The notes under the pieces are model-generated. The model made no database searches. It was not told the DNA's origin and saw nothing but the letters and a program-made list of their open reading frames with translations. The position numbers and the translations under genes were made by a program. A stretch of 64,000 bases of DNA from G965220075 sp965220075 (lineage in GTDB: Bacteria > Chloroflexota > UBA11872): assembly GCA_965220075.1 (NCBI GenBank), contig OZ244806.1, forward strand, positions 2,170,001 to 2,234,000. Reading direction: 5' to 3'. Shown here in pieces: positions 24,846 through 34,362 of this stretch. How positions within the stretch are numbered: the stretch's first letter is position 1; each line of letters begins with the position of its first letter.

Positions 24846-25046
24846 GCCGGCACGGACTGATTCGAGGGATGCCAGCCTCTCCAGCCGGGGCCTCCCGGAG
24901 TGGTGGTTTGCTCAGGCCGTTGACCAGAGGGTTTGGACCGGGGCCGCGAGGCCAAGAGCCATTCCAGGCCCGGGCGCCAGCAACCAGAGCGTAACCTGCG
25001 CCAGCTTCGGTGCGGGCGCCGCTAACCGGCGGCGCCGCGCTGAGAG

Positions 25047-26924
25047 TCAGCCGGTGGGACCGACCGGGTCCGGGTAGGTGTACCAGTCGTTGCCGCCGGA
25101 CCTGGTGGAGGCGATCCGGACGCCGCCAACCGCCAAGACCCAGCGATCGTTGTTGTAGTCGTTGCTGATCGCGATGCCGCTCACGTCCTGGATCGCTAGG
25201 TTCACGACGGTTCGCGACCACGTGCCGGGCCCGCCAATGTCTTGAACTGTGTCGAGCCGGTTCGTGCCCCGAGTTCGGAAGACCCCAGCCTTGCTAGTGC
25301 CGGCAAAGATGGTGCCGTCTCGCGCGACGTTCGGCGAGATCGCGAGCACGTTGATTCTTCCCGGCCGGTTATCGGGGCCTTTTTTAGGGGCTTTTCTAGG
25401 ATTGGCCAGTACTTGTTGGTAGGTCTTGCCTTGGTCGGTAGAGCGATAGATGCCGTGGCTCTCGGACCCGAGCCAGATCTGCTGCTGGCTGCGCCAGGCG
25501 GGGTGGATGGCCACCGCGGAGATCCTGAACCCCGCGGGCAATACTTTCCTGCCGCTCGTGAGCGAGTTGAAACCGGCGCCGCGGTCGGCGCTCTCGTACA
25601 GGGCTGTGGACGTCCACGCGAATAGATGTATCCCGCCGCCGCGCTTCTCAGCGGCCGCCATGCCGAGGTAGGTAGCCGGCCGCGGCAGGGCTTGGTGGCT
25701 GTGCGGGACCGCACTCCAGTTGACGCCGCGGTCGCTCGAGCGATACAGGCCAGCGGCATCCAGGACCGCATAGACGGCGCCGTCCTCCGCGAAGTGCGGC
25801 GAAATAACCAGGCCGCCCACGCGTCCGGCGGGGAGGCCCGCGACCGGCGCCCAACTGACGCCGCCGTCGATGGAGCGAGCGACGCCTTCGTTGGTCGCCA
25901 CCAGCACCAGCCCGTCCTCGTGGATCGTTGGCGACGGCGCTATCGCGTTGATCGCCAGATTCGGAAGACCCTGATTAACGGGCGTGAAACTCGCGCCGCC
26001 GTTGGTCGACCTGAGGACGCCGCCGGTGGCCGTCCCGATCCAGACTCTCTGGTCCAGCGATACGAGCGGCGCCACGATGTTCCACACGCTGCCGATGGGC
26101 GCCGCCTGCGGCACGGCGGGCCCCGGTTCCGGCTCCGCGGGCGGATCGGGGCTCGGCGCCGGCGTCACGACCACCGTTGCCACGGCGTCTCCCGCGGCGT
26201 GCGGCGTCGTGGCCTCCTCTGGGATCAAACCCGCGTCCTTGTAGTGATCACCCCCGTTGGCGGTCACCACCTGGCCGGGCGAGGCAAAGTCCGTCTCGAT
26301 CATCCACTGTTGCAACACCGCTCGCTGGGCCCGCAGGACGCGCAGATCGCCGAAGTCCTGATAGGCGACGGGCAGGCCGTAGTCGTCCAGCCAGGCGGGG
26401 TTGCTGTACCAGACCGCCTTGATGGCCTCGTTCTCGTCCAGCAGGACCAGATGGTTCGCCATGACGACGCTGAAGGGCTGGCCGTCGTCCGCGGGGAAGG
26501 CGCGCGGCTTGGGAATGATGCTCTGGCTGAGCAGGGCGTCATCCAGACCAGCCCGGCTTAGCTCGTCAAATATGTTCAGCCGAAAGAGGCCTCGCCCGGG
26601 CTGCCATTGGAAGATCGTCTTCTGAAACGCTTGGAGCGTGAACGGGCCGTCCCTCCAGCGGCGTGACACCGGGTATCCGAGCTGCGCGACGCCGCCGGCC
26701 TTCTCGAATTCGGTCCAGAACGGGATTTCGTCCGCGTCGGTCACGGAGAAGCCAAGGCCCTCGCCGGGGCCGGCCTGGCTGAAGAACCAGCCGCCGTCAA
26801 CGGGCTCGTCGGGGGCTTGCGCCGAAACGGAAATCACCGTGAGCGCGCCCAAGGCGAGAAGCAGCGTCGCAAGCGCGGTCAGACGCCGCATGGTGATAAG
26901 CGCCCGCCTGGTAAGGGCATCCAT
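25047..26924 (-). CDS. Secreted BNR/sortilin-like beta-propeller protein
   Basis: The 625-residue protein has a signal peptide (MRRLTALATLLLALGALTVI, ending near SAQA). A globular N-terminal domain with FEKAGGVAQLGYPVSRRW and FTLQAFQKTIFQWQ resembles sequences common in secreted Chloroflexota proteins. A Pro-rich linker leads to a propeller of Asp-box-like repeats (VLRSTNGGASFTPV, VARSIDGGVSWAPV, LYRSSDRGVNWSAV, IYRSTDQGKTYQQV). The start at 26924 precedes the signal peptide; 26891 is an alternative, and the frame stays open to 27182. Target and function are unknown; glycan or protein binding is the usual guess. Confidence 0.8.
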   Translation of the reverse strand: MDALTRRALITMRRLTALATLLLALGALTVISVSAQAPDEPVDGGWFFSQAGPGEGLGFSVTDADEIPFWTEFEKAGGVAQLGYPVSRRWRDGPFTLQAFQKTIFQWQPGRGLFRLNIFDELSRAGLDDALLSQSIIPKPRAFPADDGQPFSVVMANHLVLLDENEAIKAVWYSNPAWLDDYGLPVAYQDFGDLRVLRAQRAVLQQWMIETDFASPGQVVTANGGDHYKDAGLIPEEATTPHAAGDAVATVVVTPAPSPDPPAEPEPGPAVPQAAPIGSVWNIVAPLVSLDQRVWIGTATGGVLRSTNGGASFTPVNQGLPNLAINAIAPSPTIHEDGLVLVATNEGVARSIDGGVSWAPVAGLPAGRVGGLVISPHFAEDGAVYAVLDAAGLYRSSDRGVNWSAVPHSHQALPRPATYLGMAAAEKRGGGIHLFAWTSTALYESADRGAGFNSLTSGRKVLPAGFRISAVAIHPAWRSQQQIWLGSESHGIYRSTDQGKTYQQVLANPRKAPKKGPDNRPGRINVLAISPNVARDGTIFAGTSKAGVFRTRGTNRLDTVQDIGGPGTWSRTVVNLAIQDVSGIAISNDYNNDRWVLAVGGVRIASTRSGGNDWYTYPDPVGPTG

Positions 26925-27487
26925 TCTTGCAAGCCCTCTGGCCGTCTTCAACCCCGGAATCGCGCGCCGGCCAGATGAAGCAAGGGGCTGAAGGACCCGC
27001 TCGGCAGACAGGCCACCGCTCGTTTGCGGGGTGGCGGCGGCTGGCGAAGTGAGAAATGTGGCGGACCGCATCCGTCGCGCTCCTCCGTCCCGAGAACAGC
27101 CCTTGATACGGCCGGGCGGAGCGACGGCACGAAACCGGTGCGGGGCGCCCCCTGGCAGCGGCGACCGATGCGCCGGGGTCAAAAAGTTTACGGAAACCTG
27201 GATTCCCGCGCCCCCGTGCTTGGTGCATGCCGGGTTCGTCGCCGGAGCCGCTCAACATATATATCCGCAGCGCTCCCGCGGCAGGGATAGCGCGACCGGA
27301 CCGAAGGGAAGTAGCCCCGGTCACGGATTCGATAGCCGGCGGATTGATGCGCCGGCGGGCCTCGATGCCCCGAACGGGAGGAGGAGGAGCGTCGTGATGC
27401 GAGGAGCGTGGCCGGAGATTGGAGGCCGCCGCGAGGACAGAGCCCGCTGGCACCGCTGAAAGTCTGGGCTGAACTTGCCTAGACAAG
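26925..27487. other. Gene-free stretch with motif copy 3
   Basis: The upstream region of the beta-propeller gene and left flank of the IS110 element. It contains the third, slightly diverged copy of the recurrent motif (27188-27206) and a small hairpin near 27330-27352 (CCGGCG and CGCCGG). No coding sequence is convincing. Confidence 0.45.
27188..27206 (+). promoter_or_regulatory. Recurrent motif, copy 3 (one mismatch)
   Basis: TTACGGAAACCTGGATTCC matches 19 bases of the motif at 3416 and 12377 with T changed to G in the spacer, and loses the outer base of one arm. It is 264 bases upstream of the beta-propeller start, on the opposite strand to that gene. It may mark co-regulation or be a leftover boundary. 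Confidence 0.45.
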
Positions 27488-28497
27488 ATGGAAGGACCGG
27501 CCGCAGTCGCAAAGCCGTAGGTTGCGCGGGCCGGGTTAGGTGCCTGTGCAGAGCTACATACGACGGAGCCGGTCCAATGCGCCCGGGTACGCGATACGTG
27601 GGGATGGATGTGCACAAGGACTCGATCGCGGTGGCGGTGGTCGAGGCGGATGGGGCGGAGCTGCAGCTGGGGCTGATCCCCAACCACCCGGAGGCGCTGC
27701 GCAAGCTGGTGCGGCGGGTGGGGCCAGCGGCCTTCGCCTATGAGGCAGGGCCTTGCAGCTACGCGGTGTACCAGCAGGTGCAAGCGTTGGGCCACCCCTG
27801 CATGGTGGCAGCGCCGGGACTGGTGCCGCGGAAGCCGGGGGACCGGGTCAAGACGGACCGACGGGCTGCGCGCAAGCTGGCACGCAGCCTGCGGGCCGGC
27901 GATCTCACCGCGGTGTGGGTGCCGGACGCCGCCCATGAGGCGCTGCGGGATCTGGTCCGCGCGCATGGCGCCGCGCGGACCGATCGGCTACGGCACCGGC
28001 TGACGAAGTTCCTGTTGCGCCTGGATGTGCGCCCGCCCGCCGGGGTCCGCCCCTGGCGGCAGCCTTACCGTGCCTGGCTGGCCGTGCTGCGGCTGCCGCG
28101 CGCGGCAAACCGTCCCAAAAGGCCGTCGTGGCGGTCGCCCGCGAGCTGCTGGGCTTCATTTGGGCCGTGGCCCGCGCCGGCTTAACCGCCAGCCGCCGTG
28201 CGACCCCTGGGACTTCCTGTGAACGACCCGTCGAGCAGCGGCGGGGCTGGCCCGCGGTCTGGAGCACCCTTGCCGGACCGCTTGCGCCAAGGGCTCCGCT
28301 CCCAACACGCGATCCTAGACCGAGGCAGCTCCCGACGATCCCCTGTCATGCGGTCCGGGCTTCGGCCCCAACCCGCGAATATCAGTCTGACTCACCGTCG
28401 GCGCCGCCGGTCCCGCCTCTGCTCCGCGGGCCGCTCGCCCCCCCGCGCCATCCCCGCACGGTTCACCCGCAGCCGTCGCCTTGACCGGTCCTTCCAT
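27488..28497 (+). mobile_element. IS110/IS1111-type element, internally deleted
   Basis: A perfect 13-base inverted pair, ATGGAAGGACCGG at 27488-27500 and CCGGTCCTTCCAT at 28485-28497, brackets the transposase remnant, like the subterminal repeats of the IS1111 subgroup. The 300 bases after the coding remnant carry no other gene. Confidence 0.65.
27577..28185 (+). pseudogene. IS110-family transposase with its middle missing
   Basis: The N-terminal DEDD domain is clear: YVGMDVHKDSIAVAVVEADG, with FAYEAGPCSYAVY and KTDRRAARKLARSLRAGDL. After about 165 residues the frame jumps to sequence that, in another frame, reads SQKAVVAVARELLGFIWAVA, the usual C-terminus of the family. The transposase_20 domain with its catalytic Ser is deleted. 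Normal length is about 340-400 residues. Confidence 0.8.
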
Positions 28498-28515
28498 ATC
28501 AGGTTGTTCTAATTC

Positions 28516-29591
28516 AGGGACCTTTGCAAAACGCTGGCAGTGCTTGTGGACGCTGGTCTGGTGGTGAGGCGCAGGGGTTTGGGCGGGCTTCCGGGCTGGT
28601 CAGGACAGCTCGGCAACAGCGGAGATCCCCCTTGCGGCCCCGGATTCAGAGCGCGCGGCCGGGCACACGCTCCGCGCGCAACTCACGCCCGGCTAGACCG
28701 TAGCCGCTCCGCCCGCCGCAGGTTGTAGGCCATGCACTTCCATCACATCTCCGTCGCGTTCCATTCCGGGCCCCGGTAGCGCACCCGCTCGTAGCGGTAC
28801 ACCCGCTTGAGCGTGCCGAACACACCCTCCACCGGCCTCCGGATACGGTCTATCAGGTGGTTGTGGCGCTGCTGCCAGTAGGGCAGCGCCGGATGGTGCT
28901 TGTCCGCTCGACGCATTGTGCGGTCCTGGATCCCCACCGACGCCAGCCACGCGCTTCTGCGCTCGGACTGGTAGGCGCGGTCTCCGTAGAATGCCCCCTC
29001 ATCGCCACTGACTAGGGCGTCTGCCACCTCGCTCTCGTAGACCTTCGCCGAGGTCATCGCCGCCTGCCGGATGAGGCCGGAGCCGGCGTCTACCCCAATG
29101 TGTACCTTGTAGCCAAAGTGGTACTTCTGCTCCCGCCGGGTCCGTTCCGCATCGGGGTGCATGCTTGCGCCCGTACCAGGGTCGTGTCCGCCAGCGTCCC
29201 CGCTTTGACCAGCAACCCCTGCTCTTCCAACTGGCGGTTTACCTCAGTCATTAGCCGCACGAAGCGGCGGAACGAGACCCGATCCCACAGCGCCTCTCCC
29301 ATCTCCGGGTCCGACGCGCTGTACCACTGCTGTAGCAGCGCCACCTGCACCATCGTCAGCGGGGATAGCCCGGTCGGCCTTCCGGTGCCGACCGCAACTC
29401 CTCCACGACCTCCCCGATCCGCCCCCAGTCCAGCGTCTCGTCGATCCGCCGCAGGCGCTCGTTGCGCCCCGGCTGGTCTGGTCGCAATGTATCCACAAAC
29501 GACGGCGGTCTAGTCTGCCGATGCATCGCAATACCCCCCGAACGGTCTGCCTCGCACCATGCCCAGTACTCAGCGTTTTTCAAAGGTCCCT
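28516..29591 (-). mobile_element. IS5-like element with 12-bp terminal repeats
   Basis: The left end is AGGGACCTTTGCAAAACGCT and the right end, read inward, is AGGGACCTTTGAAAAACGCT. They differ at one base in 20. No target duplication is obvious. It directly abuts the IS110 remnant on its left and the IS481 remnant on its right. Confidence 0.8.
28743..29526 (-). pseudogene. Frameshifted IS5-like transposase
   Basis: Three minus-strand frames must be joined: MHRQTRPPSFVDTLRPDQPG (start 29526), then VQVALLQQWYSASDPEMGEA and FRRFVRLMTEVNRQLEEQG, then YHFGYKVHIGVDAGSGLIRQ, FYGDRAYQSE and RPVEGVFGTLKRVYRYERVR. The DDE residues are recognisable, but at least two frameshifts make it inactive. Confidence 0.8.
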
Positions 29592-29599
29592 CTTCCGGA

Positions 29600-30586
29600 T
29601 GTAGACGCGACACCTGGAGTCGGTTTGGACTGATGCAGGTGAGCGGTGCACGCTTCATATCGTTGGGAGCAACCAATGAGACGAAGGAGATACACCGCTC
29701 ATGACCCATGATGGCGTTTTGCACCGGTTCCGGCTACGCCTGTCCGCGCTGGCCGACGAGTTGGGCAACGTGCGCGCGGCCTGCCGGATGCTGGGGGTAC
29801 ACCCCTCGACCTACTACAGCTGGCGCCGCCCGGTGCAGCGCTGGGGCTTGGACGCTTTGCGCCCGCGTGAGCGCCGTCCTCCGCAGCTGCCCAACCGCAC
29901 GCCGCCCTGGCTGGAGCAGCATCTACTGGCGCTGAGCTTGGGGCATCCCGGCTGGGGGCCGGACCGGCTGGCGGTCGAGCTGCGGCGCCCGCGTTGGGGC
30001 GGGCACCGGATCAGCCCCCACGGGGTCTGGCGCGTGCTGCGCCGCGCGGGCCTCAACACGCGCGCGCCAAACGCCTGGGCCTGATCGCGGGCTACCAGGC
30101 CCCGCCGGAGCCGCGGCCCCAGGTCCCCGAGCCAGTCCGCCACATCGAGGCCGAGCAGCCGGGCGAGCTGGTGCAGTTGGACTGCTTCTAAGTCGGCCAG
30201 CTGGCCGACTCCAGCGGGTGCACCTGGCGCGCCATGGTTGGAGGCTCCAGCGGGTCGGCACCGACAACGCCAGCGAGTTCAGCAGCGCCACTTTCACCAA
30301 CGCCCTGCACCAGGCCGGCGTGCGCCACACCCGCATCGCGGCCGGCCGCCTCCAAAGCAACGGCTGCGGCGAGCGCGTACACCATACCGTCCTGGAGGAG
30401 TGCTACCGCCCCACCTTCGCGCGCGCCTTGATCCCCCGTTTCACGGCCTTGCGCACCGATCTGGAGCGCTATCTCCAGTACTACAACTACGACCGCGCGC
30501 ACACCGGGCGCTGCCAAAATATGACCACCGCGGACGCTGGGATGAGCGTCACTACGTAGCTGCATCTCGGGATCAGGACAGTCTAC
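29600..30586 (+). mobile_element. IS481-like element remnant
   Basis: TGTAGAC at 29600 and its near-inverse GTCTAC ending at 30586 may be the ends, bracketing the transposase remnant. The boundaries are uncertain because the repeats are short. Confidence 0.45.
29701..30559 (+). pseudogene. Decayed IS481-family transposase
   Basis: The N-terminal HTH (FRLRLSALADELGNVRAACR and LGVHPSTYYSWRR) and the linker are in one frame to about 30070. The segment GLIAGYQAPPEPRPQVPEPV continues in another frame and stops at 30191. The integrase core resumes as VGTDNASEFSSATFTNALHQ and LQYYNYDRAHTGR. The first catalytic Asp region is shortened by a deletion. The ATG at 29701 follows GAAGGAGA. Confidence 0.8.
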
Positions 30587-30587
30587 C

Positions 30588-31070
30588 CGCCGGAGCGGTC
30601 GACAATGAAAGTGCTGAGAGCGCGATGTCAGGTGCAACCTATATTCGATCTCGCAGCGTGAGGCATCGCCAGGCAGCATACGGGCCTACGCCTGATCGCG
30701 GCGATTTAACACGGCCCCGATGACGAATCCACCAGCACACCGGTCCTAACAGTCCACTGGCGATCCAGCTTACATTCCAGTTCATAGGCATACGGAACTC
30801 AAGTTGCAACTCGTTATGTTGCACATCCCTGTAAGGCATGCCACCTACATCGCGCTAGCACATGCGCAATGCTCTCGAGTATGGCGATGCGGTCTCACAG
30901 GCCTTGACGGCCGTATCCGCGCCTTTCTTTTGCTGTAGACACAACGCGACTGTTGCCAGCTGGTTACGGATGCACGACTTATAGCCGGGCGGTTCACACC
31001 AGCTTTGGGGTCAGAGTAGTCGCCGGTTCGTGCGCTATCAGAAAAGCAGCGTACGCGGAACCGGCAGGCG
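30588..31070. other. Gene-free stretch between the IS481 remnant and the array
   Basis: About 480 bases with lower GC than the neighbours. A minus-strand frame (30839-30640) has one hydrophobic patch (WIASGLLGPVCWWIRHRGRV) but no recognisable homology. I see nothing firm here. Confidence 0.35.
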
Positions 31071-31250
31071 GTGGAAAACTTGGGCGGTTTGGGCTTCTGG
31101 ACACTGGTTGTCCACCTGCGGCACGAATGGCGGCCGCACGGTTGGCGGCTTGCCGCCTTCATCCCAGTGATGGAGATCCATGTTTCTGGCGCCGACGAGG
31201 TGTCATATTGAGTCTACGAAGACCCTCTCACCGTCAGGTCCCTTCTGTAA
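31071..31250 (+). pseudogene. C-terminal stub of a fourth array paralogue
   Basis: The frame reads FWTLVVHLRHEWRPHGWRLA, AFIPVMEIHVSGADEVSY, a TGA codon, then VYEDPLTVRSLL and TAA. It aligns with the C-terminus of the copy ending at 37188 (WTLAVRLQHQWKPQYWREAA, FIPVLQIEVSEVGEVTYRVY, QDPLTV). The TGA replaces the Arg codon. The rest of this copy was lost to the left, where the insertion-sequence cluster lies. Confidence 0.85.
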
Positions 31251-31396
31251 GACCGCCATGGCGCCGCGCCCGGGTCGATGCGGGCGTGCTGTGAAGGCTT
31301 GTCCATCTGCGTGCTGGCCGCGTGAGCACCTGCCAAAATGTGACGGGTCGAAAGCTCGGACCCACTGGTTGAAGCTGGGTCGCGGAGGGGGTGTCA

Positions 31397-34204
31397 ATGA
31401 CCGTTGATCCGGCGGTGATCCCGGGCCTCCTGCTTCTGGCGGCGGAGTTCGTGGCGCTGGCTGCCGTCGGCTACGTCGTGGTGCGGGTGGCGCTGCGGCA
31501 GACCGACGACCGCATGGCGCTGGCCCAAGGCCTCGTGGTCGGTCTTGCGCTCTGGGGCCTGATTACAAACTTTGTGCTCTACGCCGTGCCGGGGATGGCC
31601 GGCGCGGCGGTGGGCTGGGGCGTCACGCTGGTCCTCGGCGGGGTCCTGGCTTGGCGCGCGCCTCACTTAATGGCCGTGCCCCCGCGCGTGGCGGCCGGTT
31701 TCATGGGTGCTTTCCTGGTGCTGTTTTGGCTGGCCCTCGCCAGTCGCCAACTGCTGACGTTTCCCGATGCGGCGATCCACCTGGGTATCGCCCGGATGTT
31801 GCGAGAGGGTGGGTTTCCGCCGGAGTTGCCCTGGAATCCGGGCATGGCTGCGCCATACCACTACGGCATCGATCTACTGATCGGGCTGCTGACGCCGCCG
31901 GTCGGGCCCGATTTGGCATTCGTAACGGAGCTGCTCGGGGCCTATGCCTGGACGAGCTTCGTGCTGGTGGTTATCACGGGGCTCTTGCGGCGCGCGTCTG
32001 GTTTCGCCGTGCTGGTTACCGTTCCGCTCCTGCTCACGGCAGGCGCTCTTACGCTCGAATTTAGGCTGGCGCCGCATGTTCTGCAACTTCCCGTGCCTGA
32101 GGGAATTCCAACCGCTGGAATCCGCGCCTCGCTCACGGACATCTATCTCCCGTTCGTTCAGGTGCCGTTGCCCAGTGCGAAGTACTTGGGACTTCCAGAT
32201 ATCTGGAAGCCGTCGTTCAAGCTAGCATACGCCCTGGCCTTCGTGGTGCTGGCGCACGCCGCGCGTACCGGGCGTCGATCCCGGCTCGAATCCCTGACGC
32301 TCGCGGGACTGGTCGGATTCGTCGGTCTCCTCGCGTCCACGCTCGCCCCGGTGCTGCTCGTCGTGTGGGCCGGCCTGGAGGGCGTGAACTTCCTGCACTC
32401 CAGGCGTGCCGGTTCCGTGCCTCGGGCTGCGAAGCTCTGGTCAGGAGCGGGGCTGGCGCTGGCCGCGCTCCTGCTCATCGTCGGCAGTGGCCGGATCGCG
32501 GGAATCCTGGATGGCCAGGTGGGGTCGGGCTTATCGTTCGAGTGGATCCACGACCTGGGCAGCCGGCGACTGCTGGGATCGTTCGACCCGCGGTCGGGCG
32601 GTGTCGGCGTGCTCGGCATCGGCCCGGTGCTCGTTGCTGGCGTCGCCACTCTGCTGGCTCGGCGCGACCGCCTGGTGCTGGCGCTGGCGATGGGCGCCGG
32701 CGTGCTGCTGCTTGCCAGGCTGGTGCTGAGCTATGAGCCCTTTCAGGCGGACCTCACCCGGTTGGATGGGCATGCCCGCAACCTCTCGCTGCTGGCGTTG
32801 CTGCTCGCGCTCAGTGCCTGCCTCACGGGCCTGCGGCCCGCACGCTGGCGCTACGCTGCCGGCGGGCTGCTCGTGACCCTGATCACCTGGCCAACGGTTG
32901 CTGAACCGGTCCGCAACCTCAGCCAGGCCATTGGGCATGGGGTCGTTGTGGCAAACGCGCAGACGGCGCCGCGGGAACCGGATAAGAGATTTTACGCACG
33001 ATATCGGCTTGACCCGCTCCCGGCCGACGGTGTCGCGGCATACGTCCGCAACCAAACCGCGGTTGACGCGCGCGTGCTCTCACCCCATGCGGCCCGGCTA
33101 ACGTTCGCCACCGGCCGCCCAAACGCATCCGGGTTTGCCGAGCACCTGCACCTTTTCGCGATGGAGGGACCCGGATACCGGGACGCCATCCACTATCTCG
33201 AGCCGGCGGCCTTTCGGCGTCGCGGCATTGCCTACGTGCATGCCACGGACGCCTGGGTGGCCGGGCTTCCCGACCGGGCCGCGGGCTGGCTCGTGGACTC
33301 CCGTTACTTCGAGCTCCTCGTCCGCGACGGAGCTGAGGCGCTCTATCGCGTGCGGCGGGAATTCCTGCGGCTCGACGCGCCACCGGCGCCCGCCTCGTTC
33401 GAGGCGCTGCGGCAGGCCGTGCCTGCATCCACCGCGGTATATCTGCCCCCAGTGTTCGGGTCGCTGCCCATGCTGCGCGTCGCGGCATCCTTGCCTCATG
33501 CTCGATTGCTTGGCTACGTGGACCCGGCGGTGGCGCATGTGTTGACATCCATTCCGATCGAACCACTCAGCCGGCATATGCCCAACCTTGTGGTCATGCC
33601 CGCGCAGCTCGAGCCCTGGATGTTTCCGCCCGCCGGTCGCCAACCCATCTGGTGGAACGATGAGGTCGCCGTGTATGCACCCAACGGTGCTGTGGCGCCG
33701 ATCATGTCGCCGCCCCAGCGGGAGGAGCCGCTGGCCGTCAGCGTGCAGGTGTCCGACGTGCGCACGGCGGACGGGCGCATCACGTTCACCACGACCTTGG
33801 ATGATGACGCGCCGGGACAGTGGACTGGCCAGGATTGGGTGCTGTTTGCCGTAGACCGGTCACCCTGGGCACTCCCGCTCGAATTCCATCCCGACGGGTG
33901 GACACCCGTGGCTGATGCGTGGTTCGCCGGCCAGATGGTGTCTGGTCGGGGAACGACAACCTATGCCTATGCCTTGAATGTCCGGTCGTCCAGTCTCGAA
34001 GTTCGGGGCACCGACGGTGGCTACACCGCCGCAACGGCGTCATCTGCCGGCCGAGTGAGACCCGGTGCCTGGATGCTGGCGCTGCGGCTCGTCCGTGGCG
34101 ACGATCGCGGCACGTACGTTGCGCAAGAGGAGGCAGCGTTCATCCCGGCTATGCAGGTCGAAGTATCGGAGGCTGGCGATGTGTCTGCTCACGTCTACGA
34201 GTAA
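31397..34204 (+). CDS. Giant membrane protein, array copy 1 (GT-C glycosyltransferase-like)
   Basis: The 935-residue protein starts at ATG 31397 with GGAGGGGG before it. The first about 500 residues hold ten or more membrane helices. The early extracytoplasmic loop contains FPDAAIHLGIARMLREGGFP and PYHYGIDLLIGL. Acidic-x3-His plus Tyr-rich loops of this kind are typical of GT-C enzymes that use polyprenyl-phosphate sugars. The last about 400 residues are a soluble domain (GIAYVHATDAWVAGLPDRAA, PPAGRQPIWWNDEVAVYAPN) with a terminal beta-sandwich-like part. It aligns end to end with copy 2. The family is not one I can name; transferase activity is inference. Confidence 0.75.
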   Translation: MTVDPAVIPGLLLLAAEFVALAAVGYVVVRVALRQTDDRMALAQGLVVGLALWGLITNFVLYAVPGMAGAAVGWGVTLVLGGVLAWRAPHLMAVPPRVAAGFMGAFLVLFWLALASRQLLTFPDAAIHLGIARMLREGGFPPELPWNPGMAAPYHYGIDLLIGLLTPPVGPDLAFVTELLGAYAWTSFVLVVITGLLRRASGFAVLVTVPLLLTAGALTLEFRLAPHVLQLPVPEGIPTAGIRASLTDIYLPFVQVPLPSAKYLGLPDIWKPSFKLAYALAFVVLAHAARTGRRSRLESLTLAGLVGFVGLLASTLAPVLLVVWAGLEGVNFLHSRRAGSVPRAAKLWSGAGLALAALLLIVGSGRIAGILDGQVGSGLSFEWIHDLGSRRLLGSFDPRSGGVGVLGIGPVLVAGVATLLARRDRLVLALAMGAGVLLLARLVLSYEPFQADLTRLDGHARNLSLLALLLALSACLTGLRPARWRYAAGGLLVTLITWPTVAEPVRNLSQAIGHGVVVANAQTAPREPDKRFYARYRLDPLPADGVAAYVRNQTAVDARVLSPHAARLTFATGRPNASGFAEHLHLFAMEGPGYRDAIHYLEPAAFRRRGIAYVHATDAWVAGLPDRAAGWLVDSRYFELLVRDGAEALYRVRREFLRLDAPPAPASFEALRQAVPASTAVYLPPVFGSLPMLRVAASLPHARLLGYVDPAVAHVLTSIPIEPLSRHMPNLVVMPAQLEPWMFPPAGRQPIWWNDEVAVYAPNGAVAPIMSPPQREEPLAVSVQVSDVRTADGRITFTTTLDDDAPGQWTGQDWVLFAVDRSPWALPLEFHPDGWTPVADAWFAGQMVSGRGTTTYAYALNVRSSSLEVRGTDGGYTAATASSAGRVRPGAWMLALRLVRGDDRGTYVAQEEAAFIPAMQVEVSEAGDVSAHVYE

Positions 34205-34362
34205 GTACGCGGAGGGTTGCTCTCCAAGACTCTCCCGGCGCCTTACTTGCGTCGCCAGTGACGGGCGCGGTGCTCAGGCTTGCCGACATGCCACGTGGCG
34301 GCATGTGTACCCAGCAGCGTGTGGTGGCTCAGGCGCTCGAACGCGTGGAATGGGGTGGATGA

